64,000 nucleotides of DNA. Origin: Floccularia luteovirens (lineage: Eukaryota; Basidiomycota; Agaricomycetes; Agaricales; Squamanitaceae). The notes under the pieces were generated by a model. That model worked only from the letters and a program-made list of their open reading frames with translations, had not been told where the DNA came from and ran no database searches. Both the position numbers and the translations under genes were made by a program. Positions 22,902 to 37,369 of this stretch are shown here, one piece after another (within the stretch, counting starts at the first letter, position 1; every line of letters starts with the position of its first letter). Location of the stretch: assembly GCA_009739215.1 (NCBI GenBank), contig VSJF01000011.1, positions 186,001 to 250,000 of the forward strand, read 5' to 3'.

Positions 22902-25379
22902 CTAGGTTCGGCTCGTGAATACGAGGGGCACTCTGACAGGTCTTTAGGGATAAAAGTCAGTATACGGCTTAGGCAAGGACATGTATGCCACGTACGTTAA
23001 AGTAATTCCGGCCTTGGTTCTGAAAACTCTCGTCCTTCTTGCTTCAAAGGTCTCATTTGCAAACTGAGGTTCCTCTTTAATTGATATCTTGTACTTTGAT
23101 ACCAACATCGTCAATACAGCTATCCCTTCTGTTTCAAAAAACCTATCGAAATCAATGAATCAATGAATCAATGGTATGTATATGACAGAAAGGAATACCA
23201 ACTTTCGTCCCAAACAAGCGCGTGGACCTATTCAGTCATCACTTTTGAATGTTAACCCTTAAACTATTGAGACTTTGATCTTACCTCCACTAAATGGTAA
23301 GAAGGCATCACGGGGCCAATCCTCTAAGAATCTCGCAGGACGAAAATCATTGGGATCCTTCCAGTATCGAGCTAGACAATAAAAATGATTCAATACTGAA
23401 TAAATATGAATAGAAGGAAATAGTGTTTACGGTTGTAGTGTAGACCAGGTACGCTGAAGGATACCTTTGTTCCCTTCGGAACTGGTATTGTCTTCTTCTC
23501 TCCATACATGTTCTCTGTAGTTAAAACAGTGTCTTCTGCACTAATTTTTGGAATGAGAGTTGCCTGCATCAATCTTTAGGCTCAACTTCATGAAACAAAC
23601 AAAAAGAAAAAATTTACAGGAGGAAACAAACGGAGTGTTTCGTTGAAGACACTAGTAGAGAAGACTTGGTCAGAATTCATATATCATACTTCACCAATAA
23701 ATGACTTACGCCATTGAATAGGTAAAGAGAGGCATCTCTTCGTATGTCTTGAATATTATGATTTTTAGCATGTACTGGAGAGAATGTGATTAGTTTGTAA
23801 AAACACACCGGTTGGCGCCCATCCTTTAGAATAGATTTGATGTGCTGGAAAAGAATATCTTGTTCTTCTTGATATAATGCTAACAAAGCAAATGTGAAAC
23901 ATAGGGTGTGTGCTGTTGTCTATTTTTCCTTGTCATCTCTGACAAGATATGCATCGGAGATAAGCACTCACTTCGTGACCTGCCAACAGATAAATGAAAA
24001 ATATTTCCTGAAGAAACCAAAATGAGTACTAAACTGCTACAATTCCATAAAACTGTACCAATCAGTTCACTCTCTGTAAGCCTGGCGTCCGCAGAATCCT
24101 CGTTATTTGCCTCTAATAATTTGCTGAAAAGATCATGTCGTTCAACTTTATCAGATTGTTGTCGGTTGTGAATCATTTCTGACATGTATTGCTGAAGATT
24201 GATGTTACAACGCAATAATACCAATGGTGGGCATGACAACTTACTTTTAATTCATCAAAAGCAGTCGCAACGGTGCGAAATCTCTGAGTGATGCCAAGAG
24301 CCCAATCTGGAACGATAAGTTTGATATAAATATCTGATGCAACGATATGTAGAGCGTCTTTGAAAGACATCTTATGGTTGGGTGGGCATTGGTTGTCAGC
24401 CTCCCATGAAATTTCGCGTCCGAAGCCTAAATGATATGTATGATAGTGCTTAGCATAGAATGAAACCTCATACCTGCAACCCCTATGACAAAGAGTGCAA
24501 TCTATACGATTGAGTTGGGAATCAACAAAGCGTTACAAGGAAGATAATGACACACACAGGAAGAGTTATCTCAACAGCATGATCGATAGTTACCACCTTT
24601 TCATTTTTCCAGACGTTGGAGAATAAACCATTCATTATTTTGATAGTTTCATCCCAGACTAGTTTGTTGTTGCGCTAGCCAATTTGGGAATGAGTTCCAA
24701 CTTCAAGTAACACTTTAGGATAACACACATCTGAGAATGCAGGAGCTGAGATTTTCCTGTATTTTTTCCATTCCTCCCCTTCAGATGCGACTATATTTCG
24801 GCCGTAGAATGAAAGAAGTTTGTATTGTTCAACAGGTTTTGGAAAACGTGCGCGTGAAGATGTCACTTCCTAGTCCGATTTAGCAGAAGACCATTCCAAA
24901 CCAGTAAGGGATCTACCTTTATAGCAGAAGCGTCCGCGAGGATAAGACCTGCTTCAACGCTCGGCAGTATGCTTAACTATGAATGGGGAGGGTATGAGAA
25001 GGTAAGTATAATAGATCACATCACTACAACTCACGTAAGAATGAATGTCCCATCCAAAGTATTTGAATACTATCCGTAAATTAGACGTTGAAAATCTATC
25101 TGGAAAAAATAACCTCACTCGCATGTTTGTTCAAGAAAAAAGAGTTACCGCCAGTCGTTACGCCGGGAATCGATGGAGGTATGTTGGCAATCGGAGAGTC
25201 ATAACCTAATAGCACACGGAACCCTGGTAGATTTCTGCAAGCAACAAATGCCCAAGCAAAGCGGAAGTAGGTCAACTGCATACGTACTGAATGGCACTCA
25301 AAGCATTCCAATATGCCAACCAGTACTTGTATGCATATATGACTGTAACAGTCAATGCCGGCAACAGCCAGTAAATCAT
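22902..25379 (-). pseudogene. Cytochrome P450, tandem copy 1 (probable frameshift in helix I)
   Basis: A multi-exon P450 with short introns. Exon 1 (25379-25288) encodes a membrane anchor (MIYWLLPALTVTVIYAYKYW). Next come QNLPGFRVLLGYDSP, FKYFGWDIHSY, ILADASAIK, the helix C region EGEEWKKYRKISAPAF, LVWDETIKIMN, LIVPDWALGITQRF and LFSKLLEANNED. The helix I AGHE box, the ExxR box in FNETLRLFPPV and the C-terminal TPVRVPLVFTSRT follow. Compared with copy 2, the helix I exon (about 23,969-24,005) has one extra base in an A/T run, which shifts the frame before AGHE. It is therefore a pseudogene, unless the base is a sequencing error. P450s of this kind are ER-bound monooxygenases of secondary or xenobiotic metabolism; the substrate is unknown. 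Confidence 0.75.
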
Positions 25380-26445
25380 TAAGCGCGTTCTTGAAAATTG
25401 ATGGAGATGACGATGGGCTCGGAGTAGGCAGAAATTGAACAACTATGGCGGTGCGTGTTGCTTACTGTGTTACACCGTCTGAAGTAGACGATGGTGGAGA
25501 ATGGTACGGCATTATGTGAACCTGCATCATAATGAAACATTGCGCACGTACAGGGACGTGACTGATTAAAAAAACACACGCCCAAATAAGCACGGCCCCC
25601 CAGGCCCAGTGTAATGGATAACCGATAAACATAGGTGATACTAGACAGCGTTCGGACTGCTACTAGCACAAAAGAGGTTCATTGCATACACCAAAAAAGG
25701 TAATACCTAGAGGACTCGTCGAATGGGTAACTCCAATTTAGTATGAGTCAATTGAGGGTATTTGTTTCTGGAGAAAGGCAGGCTCCAGGTCTCATGGATA
25801 CGTGCTAGTGCACGAGTTTGAGACATGATTGTAGAACTGTTTACCACAATGATAGAAGCCAATGAAGAGGAATATTGATGAGAACGATCTCTTAGGTAAT
25901 GTCGTGGAACTTATCTACCCTGTCTTTACACCACCCAACTACCCCTAATCACAAGTAGATCACGACTAGGGTGCAAGTACCTTTTCCAATTGTACGAGAA
26001 AGGCGAATGATTCTTCGAAGAGTCTGATTGATGGGACTACCATTTCACTTGATTATAAGGTAGCTACTATTTGCTTTGTTGGGGTCGCAGCCAAAGAAAT
26101 TAGATATGCTCTACAGTACCAGAAGGACCAAGCATAATGATGGAATTAGAACGATGACTGCGTATTAAGTGAACAAATGTAAGTGGACGTTTGTACTTAG
26201 CAGCTTAGAATGGACAACAATGTAGAACGCCAAGAAAAGGGGCTAGCAGTTCGTTAACCGTTATTTTCACTTCTTCGATGTTACAAAAGTAGTCAATCTG
26301 GAAAAGCATATGGACCGGAAAAACAGCAGAATAGGGTCCTGGTCCCTACACTGCATACTATCATATATGAATTGTGACGCACACCCACTAGTTAACAAGC
26401 AGTTTATTCGATAATTCAGGACAAACACCTCGGACTCTGATCTAA
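25380..26445. other. Spacer between the two P450 copies
   Basis: About 1.07 kb with no convincing coding sequence; it must hold the upstream region of copy 1 and the 3' end of copy 2. Confidence 0.55.
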
Positions 26446-28952
26446 TTAGTTTGTCTCAACCCTACGCGTAAATACAAGAGGAACTCTATCAGGTCTAGAG
26501 AAAGGATTGTCAGCAAATTCCATCATATAAAGCATATCACGCAGACATACGTCAAAGTAAGCCCCACTTTGGTTACTGAGGACCCTTTCCTTTCTTTCCT
26601 GGAAAGTCTCATTTGCAAATTGAGGTTCCTCTTTTATTGAAATGTGGTATTTGGAGACAAGCATTGTAAGAATTGCAATGCCTTCTGTTTCGAAAAATCT
26701 ACCCGGAGATTAATATATTGTGGCACTGATGGTTTAAGTGGTACTTACTTTCGTCCCAAACAAGCTCGTGATCCTACTTTGACATTACGATTGTAACCAA
26801 AATGATTAAACCAAACCCGTAAGTTATCCAGACAATTTATCCTTACCGCTACTGAATGGTAAGAAGGCTTCACGAGGCCAGTCCTCTAAGAATCTCGAAG
26901 GTTTGAATTCAAAAGGGTCCTTCCAATATCGAGCTATCCGAATTGAAAAAATGGTTAACAGACTTAGCCCGCAGGAGAGTGACTTACGGTTATAGTGCAG
27001 ACCGGGCAAAACGAGCGGAATCTTGGTTCCCTTAGGAACTGGTATTATCTTTCTCTCCCCATACATGTTCTCGGTAGTTAAAACTGTATCTTCAGCACTG
27101 TATTTGGGGATGGCAGATATCTGGGCGGAATGTCAGATTTCATGTAAGAATGCCCTAAAGACTTACAGGAGGGAACATGCGAAGAGTTTCGTTGAACACC
27201 CTAGTAGGATAACTTGGTCAATAACCCATAAGCATTCAAAGGGATACCCACGCCATCGACTGTGTAAAGAGGGGCATTTGCTCATATCTCTCGGGGATTG
27301 TTAGTACGTCGAAAATTTCAGGTGTGGTTGAAACATACTGGTTGTTTTTCATCTTTCAGAATAGATTTAATATGCCGGAAAAGAATTTCTTGCTCCTCTT
27401 GATGCAATGCCAATAAACCAAATGTGAAGCATAGGGTATGTGCTGTGGTCTATCTCCCCCACGATCATTAGTACAACATAAGCATAATATGTACGAAATA
27501 AGTGCTGAGTGCTGACTTCGTGACCGGCGACGAGAAAAATGAAGATATTTCCTGTACATGCGATCAGAACTGCCAGCCATATAGCCTAAAAAGAGTACCA
27601 ATAAGCTCATCTTCCGTAAGTCTTGCATCTCCAGAATCTTCATTGTTGGCCTCTAACAATTTGCTAAAAAGGTCATGTCGCTCCACCTTATCAGATTGCT
27701 GTCTTTCGTGAATCATTTCTGACATGTATTGCTAGAGGTGCATGTCGTAACATCGTATCACAATACATAAAGGACATTACTTACTTTTAGTTCATCAAAA
27801 GCAGTTCTAACTGTGCGAAGTCTTTTGGTGAGGCAAAGAGCCCAATTCGGGACGATTAGTTTGAAGAGAAGATCCGTGGCAACGACATGCAGAGCTTCTT
27901 TGAACGTCATCTTGTGATTAGTTGGGTGATGCCCATCAGCCCCCCAGGAAATCCTCCGTCCAAAGCCTGAATGATATGAGAAGTTTTCAATATTGGAGAT
28001 AACAGGGTCATACCCGCAATGCTTATGACAAACAGTGCTATCTATATGTGCGGAATGAAGTCTGACAGAGAACTATAGAGCAAAGAAGAGCAACACATAC
28101 AGGGAGAGTCAGTTCGATAGCGTGATCGAAGGTTATTACTTGCTTATTGGCCCAAACATCGGAGAATAAGTCATTCATTATTTTCACTGTTTCGTCCCAA
28201 ACTAGTCTGTTGTTGCGCTGGAAGGTCCAAAAATTAACTCGTGTCCAAGGAAAAAGATGGGGATTGTATACATCAGAGAATGCAGGACCTGCTATTTTCC
28301 TATATTTTTTCCACTCCTCGCCTTCGGATGCTATGACATTTTGGCCATAGAGTAAAAGGATCTTGTATTGTTCGATAGGTTTCGGAAAACGCACGCGGGA
28401 AGATGTGACTTCCTAATTAAAATCAGCACCGGTCATCTCTATGTGACAAATGAAGTTACCTTTATAGCAGAAGCATCTGCGAGTAGAAGCCTTGGACCCG
28501 GTCGAAGGCCTGGTAATATGCTTACCTATGTTGATGGTATAGGTTTAGGTGATAGATACGAAGGAACCAATACACCTACGTAGGAATGGATGTCCCACCC
28601 AAAGTACTTAAATACTATTTGTCGCTGTTCAGTCTAGCAATTCCAAGATACGTAGAATACAATCCTTCTTACGTGAATGTTTATCCCTAAAGTGCCAGTT
28701 GGCCCCAGGGGCCACACCGGAGATCGGTGGAAACAATTGGGCTAAAGGAGACTCATAAGCGAATAGTACACGATATCCTGGTAGATTCCTGCGAACATCG
28801 GAATAGAATAACGTTAGAGATGTGGGAGTAAGACACAAGCCGAGAACACCAGAAACGCACTGAATAGACCAAATGGCATTCCAGAACGCGAGCAAGTACC
28901 TGGATACAAAGGAGACAATGACAGCCAACGCTAGTGGTAGCAAATAGCCCAT
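26446..28952 (-). CDS. Cytochrome P450, tandem copy 2
   Basis: Same exon plan as copy 1. The start is MGYLLPLALAVIVSFVSRYLLAFWNAIWSIQ (anchor). Then come NLPGYRVLFAYESP, FKYFGWDIHSY, LLLADASAIK, EGEEWKKYRKIAGPAF, LVWDETVKIMNDLF, LFSKLLEANNEDSGD, the helix I FLVAGHE box, FNETLRMFPPV (ExxR), YWKDPFEFKPSRFLEDWP and the heme loop FSSGSRACLGRKFFETEG with the axial Cys. The heme loop is split by an intron before GSRACLG. In the last coding part there is one extra base relative to copy 1 (about 26,575), after which normal splicing of the final intron would go out of frame. Retention of that 56-nt intron keeps the frame open to a TAA. It may be functional with an altered tail; substrate unknown. Confidence 0.8.
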
Positions 28953-30209
28953 CAGGTATCCTCTTGGTATTGATGAGTGCTTGGATGAATTGAAGTAAGA
29001 CCCATATATAGTACATTTTAAACCATAATGTTGCTAATACTGTGTGCCTTGATAACTAAGGATGCAACGCAACAAGGTCTATATATAAGGCGGGCTTCTA
29101 AAACTAGCCGAGTAAGACCGAACCTAATAATAATTATAGAACGCAGTGACTTAAACAACTTTCCTCGCTCGATCATGGTGCATGGAGCCTCATCCTATGT
29201 TGCTCACGTGAGTATATAGTCAAACACGACTAAATATAAATATGTACAACGCCAACTTTGACCTCCAACTCGCGACGGTGGCAATCTCTGGCGCGTCCTT
29301 AACAAATAATACTAATAAGTCTGTTTTGTCTACACTGCAGCTAACAACACTATTGGTGGCCTGGAGGCCGGCACAACAAAGTCCCAGCTCTAAATTGTCG
29401 TAATAACTGATATTAATCACTACAGGGTGGACATTGTCATGAATAGCATCTCTGATACAGCTGAGGGTTGGGTCTGCTGTATTGCACGGGAACTCAATGA
29501 GACTATGTATCAATCACCTACCCCGGAATCACTAGGTACGTCAATGTAGCTACTTATGATTGTCACGATTGTCAACATTAATCACCCATGATATCGCTAG
29601 CTGTATCGGCATGCAGTAAAATCAGCAACACCAGAAAATTTGACCAGCTAGACCATTATCGGTATCATATCAACACTAGTCCCGGAGAGTTTGAACATAG
29701 ATTCTTTGTCGTACAAGCGAAACTTGCCCTCATTTGGCTCTAGCTGTGGCATTCCTGCTGCAGGGTGTATATCACAGACGCTTCTGTGACATGAATTCCT
29801 TTAAGACTCACGCACACACACACCCTACCCACATATCACCCATCGAATCTGTATGAGCACTTTCTGTTTTCTAGATGGGCTTAGCACGACTCATAGACTG
29901 GTTCAATCAGATTATCCATGATGCTTTCTGTTCAGATTCACAATCATATCCATCAGCATACAATAATCAAATCAAGATATGGAGACTTTCATACAATATG
30001 TAACATGTACTATGTGTTTCGATTGGGGTCATTGTATCAGAAACCTGCGTCCCGTCGTTCGGGTCTTCGCTGAATTCTCGACGATCGACACACTGAAATC
30101 ATATGGACTACTGCACAGGACTTTTCTATGCATACGCAAAAAACGTACTTACTCACTACTTACCCAAAAACCAAAAGACACACCGAAATTCCCAGATATA
30201 TAACGACCA
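28953..30209. other. No supported gene
   Basis: About 1.26 kb. A minus-strand ORF at 29,220-29,513 (97 residues, two CC/Cys-containing stretches) has no recognisable family or splice partners. The part after 29,880 is probably upstream of the damaged gene that follows. Confidence 0.45.
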
Positions 30210-30913
30210 TACCTTCAGATACCAAATATGTTTTGCTACTCGCGATGTCGCTGACAACTGGTACAGAGCCGTGACCGACTCTGTAGCCTCTGGCTATCCG
30301 AGATTCTCAGCAGTTAATAGGGTCTCTCCCCAGTTTTTCACCCACGATGCTGTACATGGAGATATAAGAGAGACTATCACAGACCAAAGATGTGCCTCCC
30401 AGTTCTCGGGAAAAAAAAAGAAAAGTTTCCTTCACCATAATTCTTATCAAAGATGCTCATATCCCAAGCTTCGTTCTTGTCCTGAACTACAATGAACATC
30501 TCAGTGGGAATAAGTGAGTTACTTCCATTCCATTCAATATCAATCGGTCGTTCATTTTACACCAAAGATATTTCATCCGGTCCTCCATGAGGCCCAAATA
30601 CTTTTGGTTCCTCAACGGGGGTTTGATTCGACTTTCTGAAGTTCGCCGTTCAAAGTTTATGATCAGCATCTCCGACAAAGCCAAAAAACCGGGATCAGTC
30701 ATCATCGGATCTGATGATGTAATCATCAGTGTGAAAGGAGACATGAATATAGGCTTAGCAAATCCAATGGGTGCTTTGGGTCTAACGACACAACCTAAAA
30801 CTTTTAAATTCTCGGATTTTGTTGAAAATTTCGAGGTTAATTACAATTTAGACGATAAGTCTGGTGTGGTATCTCTGGGGGTTTCTGAAGGAGAGAGATG
30901 GGAGATCGTGTAA
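30210..30913 (+). pseudogene. Gene of unknown function, frameshifted at an A-run
   Basis: Two coding blocks belong together. The first (from about 30,210) reads YQICFATRDVADNWYRAVT, then SAVNRVSPQFFTHD, up to FSG. A run of A (30,410-30,419) follows, after which the sense frame moves by one and continues IILIKDAHIPSFVLVLNYNE with a GTGAGT donor at about 30,509. The second block (from about 30,575) reads RPKYFWFLNGGLIRLSEVRR, MIGSDD-like IIGSDDVIISVKGD, FKFSDFV and ends GERWEIV with a stop at 30,913. I recall similar proteins as hypothetical in Agaricomycetes but know no function. No clear 5' end was found. It is broken, or carries a homopolymer error. Confidence 0.5.
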
Positions 30914-30983
30914 AACGTCTCTAGTGTAATGATATGTAGCAAAATATACAGGGCAGTAAAGTATGAAGAATTCAATTAAGAAT

Positions 30984-33900
30984 TTAGAGTGACGGTAGGA
31001 TCGTACCCTCATAAAACGCAAGGCCATATGCTGTTTTATTAGTAGAGGTGTTCCAGCGGTTAACGACAACCTGCAAAAGGGGAGTTCCTGACAGATCTGA
31101 GTCTTCAATATCATCTCCCTTCTCATCCAAGTCACCAATCAGTGGCTTGATTCGTTGGTAGAATTTATTATACGCTTGGTGATTGTCGCGAAGATGAACT
31201 CTCTCCAAATCCCTGAATATACTGCACTACAATCAAATAAATACATCAGTACCATTGAACTGAAAGATGCATAGAAAAAAAAAAGAACCTACATCATTAT
31301 TAACGGATACTTTAATTGCAGAACCTTGTTCATCTTCTAACTCCAACCAAAGCTGATACTCATGCTTCACAAATTCGTGTTCGTTGTCGATACAGTTGAG
31401 ACAAGCCTTTTGACTCGTTGGTAGACTAGGTTCTCATTGAATAAAGGAGGAGAAAAAAACGAGTACCTCAATTGGACACCCACCGTTTTTTGCAATGAGA
31501 ACAATGGGATATAACCGAATCCCGGAGGTCGAGGGGGAAAAAGTCAACGACTCTGACAGCCAGTCGGAAAAGGTTGGGGTTTTGTTCGACGGCTTCCATA
31601 TCTTTGATGCTGATGCATTTTTTCTTTGGAGGGGGTGGGGTAACAGGTGGTATAGAGCTCGTATTCGCAACTGGTGGGTCTGGGTGCAAGCTCTTTTTCC
31701 ATTCTTCCTTACGTCTATGAAACAGCACAATATTCAACGAAAGATACAGATCAGAAAGAGAAAAAAATCTCAACTGTAATAACTCCAGAAGATGTTGATC
31801 ATCCGAACCTTTGTGATTGAGTTTTTCGATAAGTCTCTGTTGACCTCCCAGAGAACCTCGGAACATATTGTTCACATATCTAATCCTCAGATTGGAAATG
31901 CGATAATATGACCCGACTTCAAGTCGTGGAGCTAATTCATTATTTATATCCAATAAAGCGACCTTCGTCACAGAGTCTTTAAGACCCTGGGACCAGCTAC
32001 CGTCGGTATCGCTAGCGGCAAGTTTGGGATGAGGGGTATAATCTGTTATGTGGATAAAAGAAGGTTCCTCGGCGCTAATTATCACACGAAGAAGCTAGAA
32101 ATCATGATCATTAAACGGTAGTGGTTAGATGAACAACATGAGTTTCACCTCGACAGTACATTGGAAGAAAACTTCCGGTACTACTTCATTCAGTAAGCAA
32201 TGTTTGAAGCTAGAAGTTGGATTATGGAAGCCTTTCTTTCGCCTGTGAACCAATGATAAAAATGAGGCTATGAAGTAATCCGGCATGGCTTACTCTAGCA
32301 GTGCTTTCAGATGTACATTTTCTGCATTCTTTTCTTTATCTAGTCTATAAATCTTTTGCTCTTGAACTTTCCCAGTGATAAATCCACCATACGAGTTCAT
32401 GCGAGCGTTATTAATCGAGTATATTGCACCAGGTATCATGGTGGGTCCAAGTCTTGAGGCCGCATCCCACAATTCCATTTTCATGGTAGAGTGGGTGGGA
32501 GCGGAATATGATCCTTTTGGGTTATCAGTAGACTTGAATGACATGTTTTCAGAGTAGTCCGTGATATATAAGTCATAAACCCCATTTTCATTCGAGTAGC
32601 CACGAACAACCTGAAAAAAGTGGGTAATGGTAATAATCAGGATTGACTCTCGTAAGCAACTCACCTCCACAGTACAGTCAAAATATTCCCCAGCAAAAAT
32701 TTCACTACCCAACTCTTTGAGGAGCCTGTGCTGCCTGATTTGCTTGGGTACAAAAGCTTCCGCCGCGTATACGTGGCCAGATTTCTTATGGTATTCGCGA
32801 TACCAGTCTAATATGCTCACGCAGTGCTTAATCTCTTCACCCTGAGGGTGGTAAAAAGGCGAAACTTCAATACCAAAATTCTCGTCAGTTTTTTCGGACA
32901 ATGGTACCCCTTCGAGGTTCCCATGGGAGATAAGACCGGAATCTTGCTTATATACGGCCCATTTCAACTTATCGTGGTAACCAGTTCCGGCTGGTGTGTC
33001 TTTGAACTTGACAATCTGATATACTTCAAAATTAAGCAATTATAATACAAAACTGATATTATACAAACCTTGACATCTCGAAGAATCAAAATATCTCCTT
33101 GATTCGCAGAAGGCAGCCATTGTTTATATTTCTTTGTAAAACAATTGATCATGATGCCACCAGGGTTGCTAGGGTCAATAAGATGTATTGAACATTTCCA
33201 GTCTAGTAGTTTAATTTTAAGGTCTCCCGCTTAGAATCATGAAATAAACTAGAACTCACCTCCACTCTTTGCTATGGAGGGCGCTGATATTGCTCTAACG
33301 ACTCCAATGAGGTTTGCCAGGAATCCAACCTGTATTTTATTTAGAGTATGATATTTTCCTATCTAAAATAAATCAAAATTTCATCTGCATTCAATAGACT
33401 TGGCGGCAACGCACCCCAATACTAGCTAAATCTAACCCAGATTTCACGGGAGATACATGGTCGTCTTTGGTGGAGTTGCTAGGAGGGGAGGTAGGTGGGA
33501 CAGGCGAAAGTGCGTTAATCTGCATAGGTCGTTGAAGGTCTTGTGGTATGGGAATAGCGGGTGTCGTCTGCTTTTCCTCATTATCCGACTCTCTCTCTTG
33601 CTGTGCAGTGGCAGCAGGAAGAGGGTCTGGTTCTTGAGGTGTGTTCTTTTTCTGTGCTCGACGAAGGCGTTTGAGTTGCTTTTTTGACAGATTAGCTATT
33701 GGCTCAGGAGATATGGACGATTGTTGCTTCTTAGAACTGGAAGCCACATCAGAAGTCGCGTCCACTTGGATATTACTATTTGTGTGCTGAAGCACTGTGT
33801 GATCTGTCGACTGTGATAGGGTGACATGCTGAACTGGTTCATTTTCCATTAAGTGTGGAAGAGGTTCTTCCTGTATGGTCGATGTCCTATTCTCTTTTTC

Positions 33901-34451
33901 ATTCTCATCCATGGCCCGGGATACTATTTGCATCAGAATCAGCCTTTGATACTATTGGAAAGACAGAGTTACCAACATTCCCATGTGTCAAATTCTTCGC
34001 GTACATTCCTTGAGATTGAAATATATTTTAGATGGACGCCAGCCATGAATCGCAATCTCATTGACAAAGTGCCAGAGGAGCCGAAGGATTTTGTCGTTGG
34101 ATGTTCCACCTGAGCACCCTTCAACGAGACATAAATTTCATCTCGGGGTTTAAAATTGAACTTGTCGAGGAACGGGACACACTGGTCTTCGAATGCTACT
34201 TCAATCCGATGAGTTTCCTTCTTGCCTCGTGAGATCTGTTTGGTCTCAATAAGTGCTAGTTTTCTCTGCCTGGCAGGGGGCCATGTCATGAAGATCGTGC
34301 CATGTAAGTAGCCTGGCTCGACTCCATTAGCAGAGATTTCAGAAGGGGATATTTCGAGTGCTAGGTCGTCAAAAGAGATCTTGGCATCATGGCAAGGTTC
34401 GGTTTTGCGTCGCTTGCTTTCTGAAGATAATTCAGAAGCAGAACGCTTCAT
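30984..34451 (-). CDS. pot1: Pot1-like telomere end-binding protein
   Basis: Multi-exon gene starting MKRSASELSSESKRRKTE (ATG 34451; the frame is open up to 34577, so a longer start is possible). An N-terminal OB-like region (GYLHGTIFMTWP) is followed by a long Ser/Pro/Gln-rich linker (33,933-33,391). The Pot1 telomeric OB fold comes next: IHLIDPSNPGGIMINCF, QGDILILRDVKV, FKDTPAGTGYHDKLKWAVY. Then a central region with YDLYITDYSEN, the second OB (FIHITDYTPHPKL, YYRISNLRIRYVNNMF) and a C-terminal part with CSHCKK and CLNC pairs, ending YEGTILPSL at 30984. Pot1 binds the G-rich 3' telomere overhang and controls telomerase access in shelterin. The C-terminal CxxC pairs resemble the zinc-binding OB3 region of animal POT1. 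The family call rests on motif order. Confidence 0.8.
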
Positions 34452-35041
34452 CTCAGAGCAATATGGACGTATACTGGGGCCAACTGACAAGACGCGTCCC
34501 ATAATTTGACGGTCACATCGCGTGATTGAACATATTACTAGTGTGACATGATGTACCCCATCATCCCATGGTGTCAAGGCAGCATCAAGACATGCACCAG
34601 GTTTGAAACTCTCTTGAAATACCGGATTTAATGAGGGTTTTAATGTTCATATTCTTAATGACATGGACATCAGTACCTCCTCAAGGCTTTAATGGCATGT
34701 TCAGGGGGAAGTATGCATTTTGCATCACAATCCGCAGTATATCATTATCATTACACCTGTCGACGCGCGCGTAGTAGTTTATTCATTTTATGAAATGGAA
34801 GTTCTATGTGGATAGCGTGATAGAACTATAGACCGAGGACAGTATCATAATCACTTAGTTGTTTTAAGATGATCATCCTTGAGCTTGGGGCCGGGGTATA
34901 TCTTCAAGGGAATCTCAATAGATACCCAAAACCGATATTGACTATTAGGAAACTACTGCCCCACAAGGCGAAAACACTTATTTTTGTTCACCAAGTGGCA
35001 ACGATTTCTTCCAAATACTGAAGCGCTAGCCTATGATACAA
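34452..35041. other. pot1 upstream region and pfk2 3' end
   Basis: 590 bases between two minus-strand genes. An upstream in-frame extension of pot1 reaches 34,577. No other coding signal was seen. Confidence 0.6.
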
Positions 35042-37124
<2,083 letters not shown>

Positions 37125-37369
37125 CTAGACAGTGCTCCTGTAAGGTTATCCACAGATAGAGGAGTGAGAGATATATACCGCGGTCTAGGGTGTTTTTGGT
37201 TACCGACTTCAGTTTCGTATATTACGTAAGGTAATTAGATTGCACACAGAGCAAGCTAGCTTAGATAAAGAGAACATTACACAAATTGTCAAAAGAAATA
37301 ATGTACGTCCAAATGGATGGCATGCTAGAAGCGAAGGATGGTGGTATAACTCGTATCAAAGTAAAAGTG

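Noticed and set aside
29220..29513. 97-codon minus-strand ORF with CC motif
   Set aside because: Looked briefly like a small secreted Cys protein, but there is no signal peptide, no regular Cys pattern and no homologous copy.
31495..31779. Plus-strand ORF opposite pot1
   Set aside because: Antisense shadow of a pot1 exon.
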